The notes below the pieces were generated by a model. The model made no database searches, was not told where the DNA came from, and saw nothing but the letters and a program-made list of their open reading frames with translations. From Kiritimatiellia bacterium (GTDB taxonomy: Bacteria > Verrucomicrobiota > Kiritimatiellia > RFP12 > UBA1067), in the NCBI GenBank assembly GCA_017514235.1, contig JAFWKK010000039.1, forward strand, positions 62,001 to 126,000: DNA of 64,000 bases, written 5' to 3'. Shown in pieces: positions 15,986 to 23,698 of this stretch; position 1 is the stretch's first letter; each line of letters starts with the position of its first letter. The position numbers were made by a program, and so were the translations under genes.

Positions 15986-17718
15986 TCCTCCGCACGGAGG
16001 CGCTCCAGGAGAGCGTCGAGCGTCATGGCGCCGAGGTCGCCGGCGGCGCGGCTGCGGACGGACACCGTGCCGTTCGCCTCGTCGCGCGGCCCGACCACAA
16101 CCTGGTACGGGACCTTCATGAGCGTCGCCTCGCGTATCTTCGCGCCGAGCTTCTCGGCCGAGGAATCCACGTCGACGCGGAACCCGGCCGCGCGAAGGCC
16201 GGCCTGAACCTTCTTCGCGTAGTCGAGCGCCTTGTCGCTGACCGGCAGCACGCGCACCTGCTCCGGCGCGAGCCACAGCGGAAACGCTCCCGCGTAATGC
16301 TCTATGAGAATGCCGAAGAACCGCTCGATGGAGCCGAGCAGCGCCCGGTGCACCATGTACGGGCGGTGGTCCTTGCCGTCCGCGCCAACGTAGGTAAGGT
16401 CGAATCGCTCCGGCAGGTTGAAGTCGAACTGCACCGTACCGAGCTGCCAGGGCCGGCCGAGCGCGTCCTTGATCTTCATGTCGATCTTCGGACCGTAGAA
16501 CGCGCCGCCGCCCTCGTCCACCTCGTAGCTCATGCCCTCCTGGTCGAGCGCGTCCCTGAGCGACTGCGTCGCCTGCTCCCAGCGGGCCGGGTCGCCCACC
16601 GCCTTCTCGGGCTTGGTGGAGAGGTACGCCTGAATGTCATGGAAGCCGAACTTGCCGAGCATTCCCTTCGCAAACTCGACGGTGTCCCTTATCTCCTGCA
16701 CGATCTGCTCGGGAGTGCAGAAGATGTGAGCGTCGTCCTGCGTGAAGCCGCGCACGCGGAAGAGGCCGTGGCGCACGCCGTCCTTCTCGTAGCGGTAGAC
16801 CGTGCCCAGCTCCGCGAGGCGCATCGGCAGGTCGCGGTAGCTGCGCTTCTTGAACTGGTAGACCTGTATGTGGAACGGACAGTTCATGGGCTTCACGTAG
16901 TAGTCCTGGACGTATGCGTCCTCGCCGCTGCCCTCCTGCACTTTCATCACCGGGAACATGCCGTCCTTGTAGAACGAAAGGTGCCCCGACGTCTCCCAGA
17001 GGTTCGACTTGCCGACATGCGGCGTGTAGACGATCTCGTAGCCGGCCTCATAGTGCTTCCTGCGCCAGTACTCCTCGATTGCGACGCGCACGCGCGCGCC
17101 CTTAGGCAGCCAGTGCGCGAGGCCCGGACCGACGGACTCCGTTATCGTGAAGAGCTCCAGCTGCTTGCCGAGGACGCGGTGGTCGCGCTTCTTAGCCTCT
17201 TCTTCGCGGGCGACGATCGCATCGAGCTCGGCCTGGTCTTTAGCGACAATGCCGTAGATGCGCTGGAGCATCTTGTTCTTCTCGTCGCCGCGGTAGTAGC
17301 TGCCGGCGACGCGGGTGAGCTTCACGACGCCGATCTGGGCTGAATGCTCAACGTGCGGCCCGCGGCACATCTCCACGTAGTCTCCGACCGCGTAGGTAGA
17401 TATCGCGACGCCGTCCGCAATCACGTCCTGAAGCCGCTCCAGCTTGTACTTCTGTCCGGCAAGCAGGACCTTCGCCTCGTCGGCGGACACCTCCTTGCGC
17501 ACGAACGGCTCGTCGAGCGCGATGAGACGGGCGATCTCCGCCTCGATCTTCGGAAAATCCTCGGGCGAAAGCCTGTGCGGAAGGTCGAAGTCGTAGTAGA
17601 ACCCGTCGTCAGTCGCAGGCCCGATGTCCACCTGCACGTCGGGAAAAACGTTCATTACCGCGCGCGCCATCATGTGCGCCGCGCTGTGCCGCCTCATCTC
17701 GTCGGTAACTTCTGCCAT
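15982..17718 (-). CDS. thrS: Threonyl-tRNA synthetase lacking the TGS domain
   Basis: 578 residues, class II synthetase. The protein begins directly in the HxxxH editing domain (RRHSAAHMMARAVMNVFPD), so the N-terminal TGS domain of 640-residue ThrS is missing. The catalytic core contains the zinc-site MNCPFHIQVY, motif 2 near YRYEKDGVRHGLFRVRGFTQDD and motif 3 VHRALLGSIERFFGILIEHY; an anticodon-binding domain is at the end. ATG 17718 has AGGAG 5 bases upstream. It heads an operon thrS-lpxI-lpxB-thiS-thiF-thiG-thiH, not the common thrS-infC cluster. Confidence 0.96.
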   Translation of the reverse strand: MAEVTDEMRRHSAAHMMARAVMNVFPDVQVDIGPATDDGFYYDFDLPHRLSPEDFPKIEAEIARLIALDEPFVRKEVSADEAKVLLAGQKYKLERLQDVIADGVAISTYAVGDYVEMCRGPHVEHSAQIGVVKLTRVAGSYYRGDEKNKMLQRIYGIVAKDQAELDAIVAREEEAKKRDHRVLGKQLELFTITESVGPGLAHWLPKGARVRVAIEEYWRRKHYEAGYEIVYTPHVGKSNLWETSGHLSFYKDGMFPVMKVQEGSGEDAYVQDYYVKPMNCPFHIQVYQFKKRSYRDLPMRLAELGTVYRYEKDGVRHGLFRVRGFTQDDAHIFCTPEQIVQEIRDTVEFAKGMLGKFGFHDIQAYLSTKPEKAVGDPARWEQATQSLRDALDQEGMSYEVDEGGGAFYGPKIDMKIKDALGRPWQLGTVQFDFNLPERFDLTYVGADGKDHRPYMVHRALLGSIERFFGILIEHYAGAFPLWLAPEQVRVLPVSDKALDYAKKVQAGLRAAGFRVDVDSSAEKLGAKIREATLMKVPYQVVVGPRDEANGTVSVRSRAAGDLGAMTLDALLERLRAEE

Positions 17719-17745
17719 GATCACTCCTGTTCTCCTTAAACTGTT

Positions 17746-17751
17746 ATTATA
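17746..17751 (-). promoter_or_regulatory. Promoter -10 for the thrS operon
   Basis: ATGATATAAT on the minus strand has its TATAAT at 17751-17746. The leader is about 20 bases and carries AAGGAG and AGGAG, so there is no room for a T-box. Confidence 0.5.
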
Positions 17752-17780
17752 TCATATTTCCCTCGCCGCCATTGCAAGCG

Positions 17781-18233
17781 TCAGGCTTCGCGCTCCAGGT
17801 CGCGGCGGACGGCCTTCTGCTTGAGCGCGTCGCGCTTGTCGTGCAGCGCCTTGCCGCGGCATACGCCCAGGTCGAGCTTTACCTTTCCGCGGCGCAGGAA
17901 CAGCTTGAGCGGCACGAGCGTGAGGCCCTTGGCCTCGCTCTTCATCTTCAGCTCGCCGATCTCCTTTGCGTGCACGAGCAGCTTGCGGTTGCGCTTGGGG
18001 GCGTGGTTGAACCTGTTGCCGAACTCGTACGCCGCGATGTCGGCCCCGACGAGCCAGAGCTCGCCGCCGAGGACCGCCGCGTATGAGCCGGCCAGCGACA
18101 CTCCGCCGCGCCGCACCGACTTCACCTCGGTCCCCGAAAGGGCTATGCCGCACTCGATCGTCTCGAGTACGGCATAGTCGTGTCTGGCCCGGCGGTTTTC
18201 CGCGAAGACCGGATTGAACTTCTCAGTCCGCAT
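17781..18233 (-). CDS. smpB: SsrA-binding protein SmpB
   Basis: 150 residues, tmRNA partner in ribosome rescue. NRRARHDYAVLETIECGIALSGTEVKSVR is the family N-terminus, YEFGNRFNHAPKRNRKLL the RNA-binding middle, and RGKALHDKRDALKQK the basic C-terminal tail. It overlaps rpoZ by 11 bases. The tmRNA gene itself is not seen in this window. Confidence 0.96.
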   Translation of the reverse strand: MRTEKFNPVFAENRRARHDYAVLETIECGIALSGTEVKSVRRGGVSLAGSYAAVLGGELWLVGADIAAYEFGNRFNHAPKRNRKLLVHAKEIGELKMKSEAKGLTLVPLKLFLRRGKVKLDLGVCRGKALHDKRDALKQKAVRRDLEREA

Positions 18234-18501
18234 AAAGCGAATTGATGTTCGCGTGCTTCTTGTTCCACTTGGTCTTGGCGTCCTCGGCCTTGGCGATCGC
18301 GTCGAAGTCGATCTCGGCGATCAGCTTGCCCTCCGCAACCTCTTGAAGCGCGATGTCGCACTTGTCGACGTCGAGCGACGCGGGCTTTATGAGCGGCTTA
18401 GCGCCGTTGATGAGCTCGCGCTCGCGCTTGCTGATGAGGTTCACCAGGACAGGCACGGACGGAATCTTCTCGTGCGCGGCCTTTAGCAGCTTGGCGTCCA
18501 T
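18223..18501 (-). CDS. rpoZ: RNA polymerase omega/Rpb6-like subunit
   Basis: 92 residues. VPVLVNLISKRERELINGAKPLI matches the omega/Rpb6 core (V-x-x-ISxRxRxLNxGxxPL), followed by VDKCDIALQEVAEGKL. It stabilises the RNA polymerase beta' subunit. It lies between pnp (13-base gap) and smpB (overlap), a compact expression-and-RNA-quality operon. Confidence 0.85.
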   Translation of the reverse strand: MDAKLLKAAHEKIPSVPVLVNLISKRERELINGAKPLIKPASLDVDKCDIALQEVAEGKLIAEIDFDAIAKAEDAKTKWNKKHANINSLYAD

Positions 18502-18514
18502 CGTGAGACCCTCC

Positions 18515-20626
18515 TTATGCCTTGGCCTGCGCGTCGAGCTCGGCCATCGCGGCCTTGCGGCTCAGCTTGATGCGGCCGCGCTCGTCCACGTCGAGGCACT
18601 TCACCTTGATGATGTCGCCGACCTTGCACACGCCGTCCATCGACTTAAGGAACTTGTCGGAGAACTCGCTGATGTGGCAGAGCCCGTCCAGCCCTGGAAG
18701 TATCTCGACGAACGCGCCGAAGTCCTTGATGCCGGTCACCTTGCCCTCGTATATCTTGCCGGGCTCGGCTTCCGCCGCCACCTCGCCGACGGCCTTCTTC
18801 GCGGCCTCCATCGACTCCTTCGACGTCGCGAAGATCGCGACCTTGCCGTCGTCGTCGATGTCGATCTGCGCTCCCGTCGTCTCCACGATGGCGCGGATGT
18901 TCGAGCCGCCGGGGCCGATGAGCGCGCCGATCTTGTCGACCGGAATCTGCATCTCCTCGATCCGGGGCGCGTACTTGTTCAGTTCTGCGCGCGGCGCCGG
19001 TATGACCGACTCCATGAAGTCGATGATCTTGAGACGCGCGTCGTGGGCCGCCTTGACTGCGCCCTCGACGAGGTCCCAAGTGAGGCCCCTGAGCTTCAGG
19101 TCGACCTGGAAGCCGGTGATGCCCTTGCGGGTGCCGCCGACCTTGAAGTCCATGTCGCCGCAGTGGTCCTCGGCGCCGAGAATGTCGGTCACCAGCACCT
19201 TCTGGCTCTGGTCCTCGTTCGTGAACAGGCCGATCGAGATGCCAGCGACAGTCGCCTTCAGCGGCACGCCGGCGTCCATGAGCGCAAGGCAGCCGTTGCA
19301 GATCGACGCCATGGACGAGGAGCCGTTCGAGCCCATGATCTCGCTCACGACGCGAATCGAGTACGGGAAATCGTCGGGGAGAACCTCCGCGATCGAGCGC
19401 TCGGCGAGCGCACCGTGGCCGATCTCGCGGCGCCCGGTGGAGCCGAGGCGGCCGACCTCGCCCGTGCAGTAGGGCGGGAAGTTGTAGTGCAGCATGAACC
19501 GCTTCGAGGTGTCGCCACCGGTAACGGAGTCGAGGTCCTGCGCGTCCTTCTTCGTGCCGAGCGTCACCGTCGCCAGCGACTGCGTCTCGCCGCGAGAGAA
19601 GATCGCCGAGCCGTGCACGCGCGGAAGAATCCCGACCTGCGCGGAGAGCGGACGTATCTCGTGCTGGGCGCGGCCGTCGATGCGGAGCCCCTTCTCGAGC
19701 ACGTTCTTCCTTACGGTCTCGATCTCGAGCGCGTCGAAGAGGTGCACGAAGCCGACCGCGTCGACCTCGGGCCACTTCTCGCTGACCTTCTTGAGCAGGT
19801 CCTCCTTGATCGCGGAAACCTTGCCCTGGCGCTCCAGCTTGCCCTTGATGAGCAACGCGGACGCAAGGGCCTCGCCGCCCTCCTGGCGCATGAAGTCCAT
19901 CTTGTCCGCAGGCTGCGGCACGTCCTTGATGTCCTTGTCGGGCTTGCCGAGCGCACGGCGCATCTCGATCTGGAGGTCGATGATCTTCTCGACTTCCTCA
20001 TGGGCGCGCTTGAGCGCGGCGATGAAGTCCTCGTCGCTGATCTCGCTCGCGGAGCCTTCCATCATGAGGAACTTGCCGCGAAGGCCGGCGTAGAGAAGGT
20101 CGATGTCGCTCTTGGCCTTCTGCTCGTGCGTCGGGTTTATGACCCACTGCCCGTCGACGCGGCCGATGCGCACGCAACCGATCGGGCCCATGAACGGGAT
20201 CTCGCTGATGTGCAGCGCGGCCGACGCGGCGTTAACCGCCAGGAAGTCGCCCTCGCGCGTGCCGTCGGACTGGATCAGCGTCGAGTTTACCTGCACGTCG
20301 TTGTAGTAGCCGTCTGGGAACAGCGGACGGATCGGGCGGTCGCACATGCGCGCCGTAAGGATCTCCTTGCTCGTCGGACGCGCCTCGCGCTTGAAGAAGC
20401 CGCCGGGGAACTTTCCGGCCGCGTAGAACTTCTCGCGGTACTCGCACTGGAGCGGGAAGAAGTCGATCCCTTCGCGCGGCGTATCCGTGTTTGTCACGGC
20501 CGTGAAGACCGTGGTGTCACCGTAGCTGACGGTGACTGCTCCGGCGGCCTGCTGCGCCAGGAGCCCGGTCTCGATCACGAGGTCCGTCCCCGCGATGTTG
20601 ACCTTGAACTGCTTTGCACCTTGCAT
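18515..20626 (-). CDS. pnp: Polyribonucleotide nucleotidyltransferase (PNPase)
   Basis: 703 residues, phosphorolytic 3'-5' exoribonuclease. First RNase PH domain about 10-150 (GDTTVFTAVT, FFPLQCEYREKFYAAGKFPGG), alpha linker about 150-290, second RNase PH domain about 310-540 (RRRIGHG-like GRREIGHGALAERS, then SEIMGSNGSSSMAS), KH domain about 555-610 (IGALIGPGGSNIRAI), S1 domain about 625-695 (GKVTGIKDFGAFVEILPGLDGLCHISE). ATG 20626 follows AAGGAAAAAGAG, while the frame upstream to 20662 lacks family sequence. It is 72 bases after rpsO, the classical order. Confidence 0.97.
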   Translation of the reverse strand: MQGAKQFKVNIAGTDLVIETGLLAQQAAGAVTVSYGDTTVFTAVTNTDTPREGIDFFPLQCEYREKFYAAGKFPGGFFKREARPTSKEILTARMCDRPIRPLFPDGYYNDVQVNSTLIQSDGTREGDFLAVNAASAALHISEIPFMGPIGCVRIGRVDGQWVINPTHEQKAKSDIDLLYAGLRGKFLMMEGSASEISDEDFIAALKRAHEEVEKIIDLQIEMRRALGKPDKDIKDVPQPADKMDFMRQEGGEALASALLIKGKLERQGKVSAIKEDLLKKVSEKWPEVDAVGFVHLFDALEIETVRKNVLEKGLRIDGRAQHEIRPLSAQVGILPRVHGSAIFSRGETQSLATVTLGTKKDAQDLDSVTGGDTSKRFMLHYNFPPYCTGEVGRLGSTGRREIGHGALAERSIAEVLPDDFPYSIRVVSEIMGSNGSSSMASICNGCLALMDAGVPLKATVAGISIGLFTNEDQSQKVLVTDILGAEDHCGDMDFKVGGTRKGITGFQVDLKLRGLTWDLVEGAVKAAHDARLKIIDFMESVIPAPRAELNKYAPRIEEMQIPVDKIGALIGPGGSNIRAIVETTGAQIDIDDDGKVAIFATSKESMEAAKKAVGEVAAEAEPGKIYEGKVTGIKDFGAFVEILPGLDGLCHISEFSDKFLKSMDGVCKVGDIIKVKCLDVDERGRIKLSRKAAMAELDAQAKA

Positions 20627-20667
20627 TGTGTTTTCTCTTTTTCCTTGTTTTCCGTTTGTCAATTCCT

Positions 20668-20696
20668 CGGGCAGGATTTCGCAAGCCCGTTGCCCG
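20668..20696 (-). other. Hairpin between rpsO and pnp
   Basis: CGGGCA at 20668-20673 can pair with TGCCCG at 20691-20696 around a 17-base loop, placed within 3 bases of the rpsO stop. In other bacteria this intergenic position holds an RNase processing hairpin; the same role here is inference. Confidence 0.35.
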
Positions 20697-20698
20697 CC

Positions 20699-20959
20699 TT
20701 AGCGGCGCAGGCCGAGCTTCTTGATGAGCTCGCGGTAGCTCTGCTCGTTCTCGCGCTTCAGGTAGTTCAGGAGGTTGCGGCGGTTCTGGACCTTGCGCAG
20801 AAGGCCGTAGCGGGAGCTGTGGTCCTTCTTGTTCGCCTTGAGGTGCTCGGTCAGCGCCTCGATCTCCTTCGTGAGAACCGCGATCTGCACTTCAGAGGAA
20901 CCCGTGTCGCGGTCGTGGCGCCTGTACTCGTTTGCGATGGCGGACTTGTCGATCTTCAT
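20699..20959 (-). CDS. rpsO: 30S ribosomal protein S15
   Basis: 86 residues, binds 16S rRNA and the platform of the 30S subunit. [26 protein letters not shown], then [19 protein letters not shown] and [13 protein letters not shown] are diagnostic. ATG 20959 is used because S15 starts here; the open frame continues upstream through the leader to 21049 without family sequence. Confidence 0.97.
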   Translation of the reverse strand: MKIDKSAIANEYRRHDRDTGSSEVQIAVLTKEIEALTEHLKANKKDHSSRYGLLRKVQNRRNLLNYLKRENEQSYRELIKKLGLRR

Positions 20960-21025
20960 TGTCTGTCTTTGCTCTTTCTTTTGCCTTCCGCGAACCGGGA
21001 GGCTGGCACTATGAAGACAGGCTTC

Positions 21026-21043
21026 GCCATCACCCGATGGCGC
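21026..21043 (-). promoter_or_regulatory. Hairpin in the rpsO-pnp leader, possible S15 autoregulatory site
   Basis: CGCCATC (21026-21032) and GATGGCG (21037-21043) form a perfect 7-bp stem with a 4-base loop inside the predicted 125-base leader. S15 is known to repress its own mRNA in several phyla through unrelated leader structures. That this hairpin does so is inference. Confidence 0.35.
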
Positions 21044-21090
21044 CCGCAACAGGGAGCAACCTCCTTAGACAGTCGCAGATTGGAGCATAT

Positions 21091-21120
21091 ATTTTACCAA
21101 AAACGGCCCCCGCCTGGCAA
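21091..21120 (-). promoter_or_regulatory. rpsO-pnp promoter nested in the manA terminator
   Basis: On the minus strand TTGCCA (21120-21115) and TAAAAT (21096-21091) are 18 bases apart, with TTTTTGG just before the -10. The -35 lies in the loop of the upstream terminator and the T-run forms the extended -10. Confidence 0.55.
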
Positions 21121-21127
21121 GTGGGGG
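21100..21127 (-). terminator. Intrinsic terminator after manA
   Basis: CCCCC (minus strand 21127-21123) and GGGGG (21111-21107) form a stem with an 11-base loop, closely followed by GCCGTTTTT ending near 21097. It lies 20 bases after the manA stop and should end the Minf_1886-membrane protein-manA transcript. Confidence 0.6.
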
Positions 21128-21147
21128 TGCGCGGGCCGCGCGGCAAC

Positions 21148-21969
21148 CTAATCCCTTGCAGCAGCAAAGCGCGTCAAGAGGAGCCAGGCGCCGTCCGCCC
21201 GCAGGACGCCATCGGACTCAGGCGGCAGCAGGAAGCATTCGCCCGCCGCAAACGGTTCGCCGTCAAGGCTGAACGTGCCGTCAGCCGACCTGACCGCAAG
21301 AAACTCCCCGTCAGCGCACTTGATCGGCATTTCCCCAGAGAGACGCTTCTGGCTGAACGAGAAAAACGGCATGTCGAGCGACCGGCACGGCTCTGGCGGC
21401 GGCAGCTTCGGGTCAAGCGCAAGGAGCCCCTGCCCGACGTGCAGTTCGCGCGGACGTCCGTCGGGACCGGTCCGGCCCCAGTCGTAGAGGCGGAAGGTCG
21501 TGTCGGAACTCTGCTGCACCTCGTAGACGCGGGCGCCGTCGCCGATGGCGTGGACCATCCCGGCCGGAATGAAGATCACGTCGCCAGGCCGCAGATCGTG
21601 GCGGACCAGCAGTTCGCCTACGCGACCCTCGCCAATGGCGGCCTCGACCTCTGCAGCATCAGTTCCGGAACGAAGCCCCGCATAGACCGGGCCTTCGGAA
21701 AGGGCGCACCACATCTCCGACTTCGGCTCGCCGCCAGTCAGCCGGCAGGCCGATGCGTTCGGGTGCACCTGCACGGAGAGGCGCGTCACCGCGTTAATCT
21801 CTTTGAAGAGGAGAGGGAAGTTCGAAAAGAGTCCGTCCAGTCGGCGCCCGGCGCACGGGCCGTCCGCCACCACGCTCGGATCGCTCGCGTGCGCCGAAAT
21901 CTCCCATCTCTCGTATCCCCACAGTGCGCGGTGGACGCGTTCCTCGAACCTCAGGCACCGTTCGTTCAT
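21148..21969 (-). CDS. manA: Mannose-6-phosphate isomerase, class I
   Basis: 273 residues, cupin metalloenzyme interconverting mannose 6-phosphate and fructose 6-phosphate. FPLLFKEINAVTRLSVQVHPN contains the first metal glutamine/histidine pair; GEPKSEMWC gives the metal glutamate; GDVIFIPAGMVHAIG gives the third histidine. RLYDWGR with the catalytic arginine follows. It is short like the Bacillus-type enzymes. It overlaps the preceding membrane-protein gene by 4 bases (ATGA) and ends at a terminator. Confidence 0.92.
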   Translation of the reverse strand: MNERCLRFEERVHRALWGYERWEISAHASDPSVVADGPCAGRRLDGLFSNFPLLFKEINAVTRLSVQVHPNASACRLTGGEPKSEMWCALSEGPVYAGLRSGTDAAEVEAAIGEGRVGELLVRHDLRPGDVIFIPAGMVHAIGDGARVYEVQQSSDTTFRLYDWGRTGPDGRPRELHVGQGLLALDPKLPPPEPCRSLDMPFFSFSQKRLSGEMPIKCADGEFLAVRSADGTFSLDGEPFAAGECFLLPPESDGVLRADGAWLLLTRFAAARD

Positions 21970-23318
21970 CCTGGCCTAGCCTCCCCTACCTTCTTTCGTG
22001 CGCCGACCGCAAGCGCCGAATATACTGCGACTGTCGTCGCAACCGGAGCGACGAAAATGGCCGCCACCGCCATCGCCCAGCCGGGCACGCCGAGCGGCAG
22101 CAATGCGGCAAGCGTCACGAAAAGCGCCAGCGTGTAGGCGACCTGCCCGGCCATCACGGCGGAGGGACGGCGTGCGACGGCCGCAAGGCCTTCGATGCGT
22201 CCCCGCACCGCCTGTATCATGCAGATGAGCGAGTATATGCCGACCGCGAGACGCGCCGTGCCGAGCATCCGCGGCGGCACGTTCTGGTAAGTGCCGAAGT
22301 ACCAGTTGCCGACTGACGGCGTGGCGAAGAGAAGCGGCAGGAGGCCGAGCAGCGCACCGACCGCTATTGCGTAGACTAGCAGGCGGCGGTCGCCTGGGTG
22401 TTCCGGCGGGAACTGTATCGCCACTGTCTGCATGCGCAGCGCGGCGTAGGCAACGGGGTTTGCGACGCCGAGCGTGACGTAGTGCAGGGCCAGCATGTCG
22501 CCAGGGCTGTCGGCGCGTCCGACGAACGCGGCGACGATGAGCGGCGAGAGCATGAGCAGGAAGCCTCCAAGGGACAACGGCAGCGTGAAGCGGAACTGCT
22601 CCAGCGTGAGCGACAGCACCTCGCCAGCCGCGGGGCGGTCGCGCCCCGGAATCGGAGAGTGGGACGCACGCAGCTGCGCCACGTAGGGACGCGCCCACGC
22701 CCATGTCGCCACGTACTCCACGATGACGCCGAGCGTGAGCGCGACGAGGCCCCAGGACGCGCCGGTCCAACCGATGCGGGGGAAGGCCACGGCGCAGGCG
22801 AGAGTCGCGCCCATGCGCAGGAACGTGGCGTTGTTGGCCTTCGCGCTGTCGTAGCACGAGAAGAGCACGACCATCGGCACGTTGCGGAGGAAGAACGTGC
22901 CGTTCATCACCGCACCGTAGAGGAGCGTGAAGCGAGCCGTTTCGGCCAGGGCGGGCGGGAGCGCGAAGAAGCCGCGGAACAGCCAGTCGGAGAAAGGCGG
23001 CAGCGCCATCGCGCACTGGACGGACAGCAGGGCGGCCATCATCAGCGCGTTCAGCCGCCGGAACGAGAGGTAGCCGTACCAGGTGCGGGCGAAAACGAGG
23101 CCTGTCGTCAGCAGACCGCCGCCGAGGGCACCTATCATGAACATCACCACCTGGCCCTGGCTGAACGCCGTAAGCGCGTCCACGCCGCCCGGCCCGTGCG
23201 TCACGATACCCGCCACAAGCGGATAGGTAAGCGACTGCGAGAACGCCTGCAGCAGCAGCGGAAGGTAGAAGCGCGTGACGCGCCCGACGCCAAAGCGCGA
23301 CTCGCCGCAGCCGCTCAT
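21966..23318 (-). CDS. Polytopic membrane protein, MATE/MVF-like
   Basis: 450 residues with about twelve hydrophobic segments. The opening RFYLPLLLQAFSQSLTYPLVAGIVTHG and the paired pattern of long helices recall the MATE/polysaccharide-flippase (MOP) superfamily, though no diagnostic motif is clear and ANKH-like proteins are an alternative. The transported substrate is unknown. It is translationally coupled to the Minf_1886-like gene upstream (ATGA) and to manA downstream (ATGA). Confidence 0.6.
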   Translation of the reverse strand: MSGCGESRFGVGRVTRFYLPLLLQAFSQSLTYPLVAGIVTHGPGGVDALTAFSQGQVVMFMIGALGGGLLTTGLVFARTWYGYLSFRRLNALMMAALLSVQCAMALPPFSDWLFRGFFALPPALAETARFTLLYGAVMNGTFFLRNVPMVVLFSCYDSAKANNATFLRMGATLACAVAFPRIGWTGASWGLVALTLGVIVEYVATWAWARPYVAQLRASHSPIPGRDRPAAGEVLSLTLEQFRFTLPLSLGGFLLMLSPLIVAAFVGRADSPGDMLALHYVTLGVANPVAYAALRMQTVAIQFPPEHPGDRRLLVYAIAVGALLGLLPLLFATPSVGNWYFGTYQNVPPRMLGTARLAVGIYSLICMIQAVRGRIEGLAAVARRPSAVMAGQVAYTLALFVTLAALLPLGVPGWAMAVAAIFVAPVATTVAVYSALAVGARKKVGEARPG

Positions 23319-23674
23319 GTCTGGTAGGGCCCGAGGAACGCTTCCTTGAAGTCGTAGCCGCCCGAGAAGCTCTCCAGGGAGTCTTCCTCGCCGCGCCGCA
23401 CCCTGCGGCTCTCCGTAAGGTTGATCATCATCTCGCCGATGTCCTCGGTGGACTTGAGACCCCACTCCGTCAGCACGTCGTAAGTCAGCGGGCCGTACTG
23501 GTCGAGGGCGCGCTCACGGAACTCGTCCGTTATCTCCTCGCCCGACATGTGCCTCCCCTCCCTGCCGAGGTAGTTGATGCAGTCCATCAGCAGCGCGTAG
23601 GCGCGCGCGTCGTAACGCTGGTCGCGCCCGATGATGTCTTCGAAGGAGTCGGAGCTGAAGTCAATCTCTTCCAT
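23315..23674 (-). CDS. Minf_1886-family conserved protein (PVC marker)
   Basis: 119 residues, cytosolic, function unknown. RDQRYDARAYALLMDCINYL, RHMSGEEITDEFRERALDQYGPLTYDVLTEWGLKSTEDIGEMMINL and YDFKEAF reproduce the pattern I remember for the Minf_1886 family, described as restricted to Verrucomicrobia and Planctomycetes. It is therefore useful as taxonomic evidence. TATACT lies 10 bases before the ATG, so the leader should be only a few bases long. Confidence 0.85.
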   Translation of the reverse strand: MEEIDFSSDSFEDIIGRDQRYDARAYALLMDCINYLGREGRHMSGEEITDEFRERALDQYGPLTYDVLTEWGLKSTEDIGEMMINLTESRRVRRGEEDSLESFSGGYDFKEAFLGPYQT

Positions 23675-23684
23675 AGGTGCCGAT

Positions 23685-23690
23685 AGTATA
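23685..23690 (-). promoter_or_regulatory. Promoter -10 for the Minf_1886-membrane protein-manA operon
   Basis: CTTTTGGTATACT on the minus strand has TATACT at 23690-23685. The predicted start near 23678 leaves about 4 bases of leader. Confidence 0.55.
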
Positions 23691-23698
23691 CCAAAAGT

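Noticed and set aside
18353..21151. Long plus-strand frame (932 codons) opposite pnp and rpsO
   Set aside because: It is antisense to well-recognised genes; GC-rich codon bias keeps the opposite frame open. No domain, ribosome site or promoter supports it. The same holds for 55002-57050, 58366-60654 and 33897-35384.
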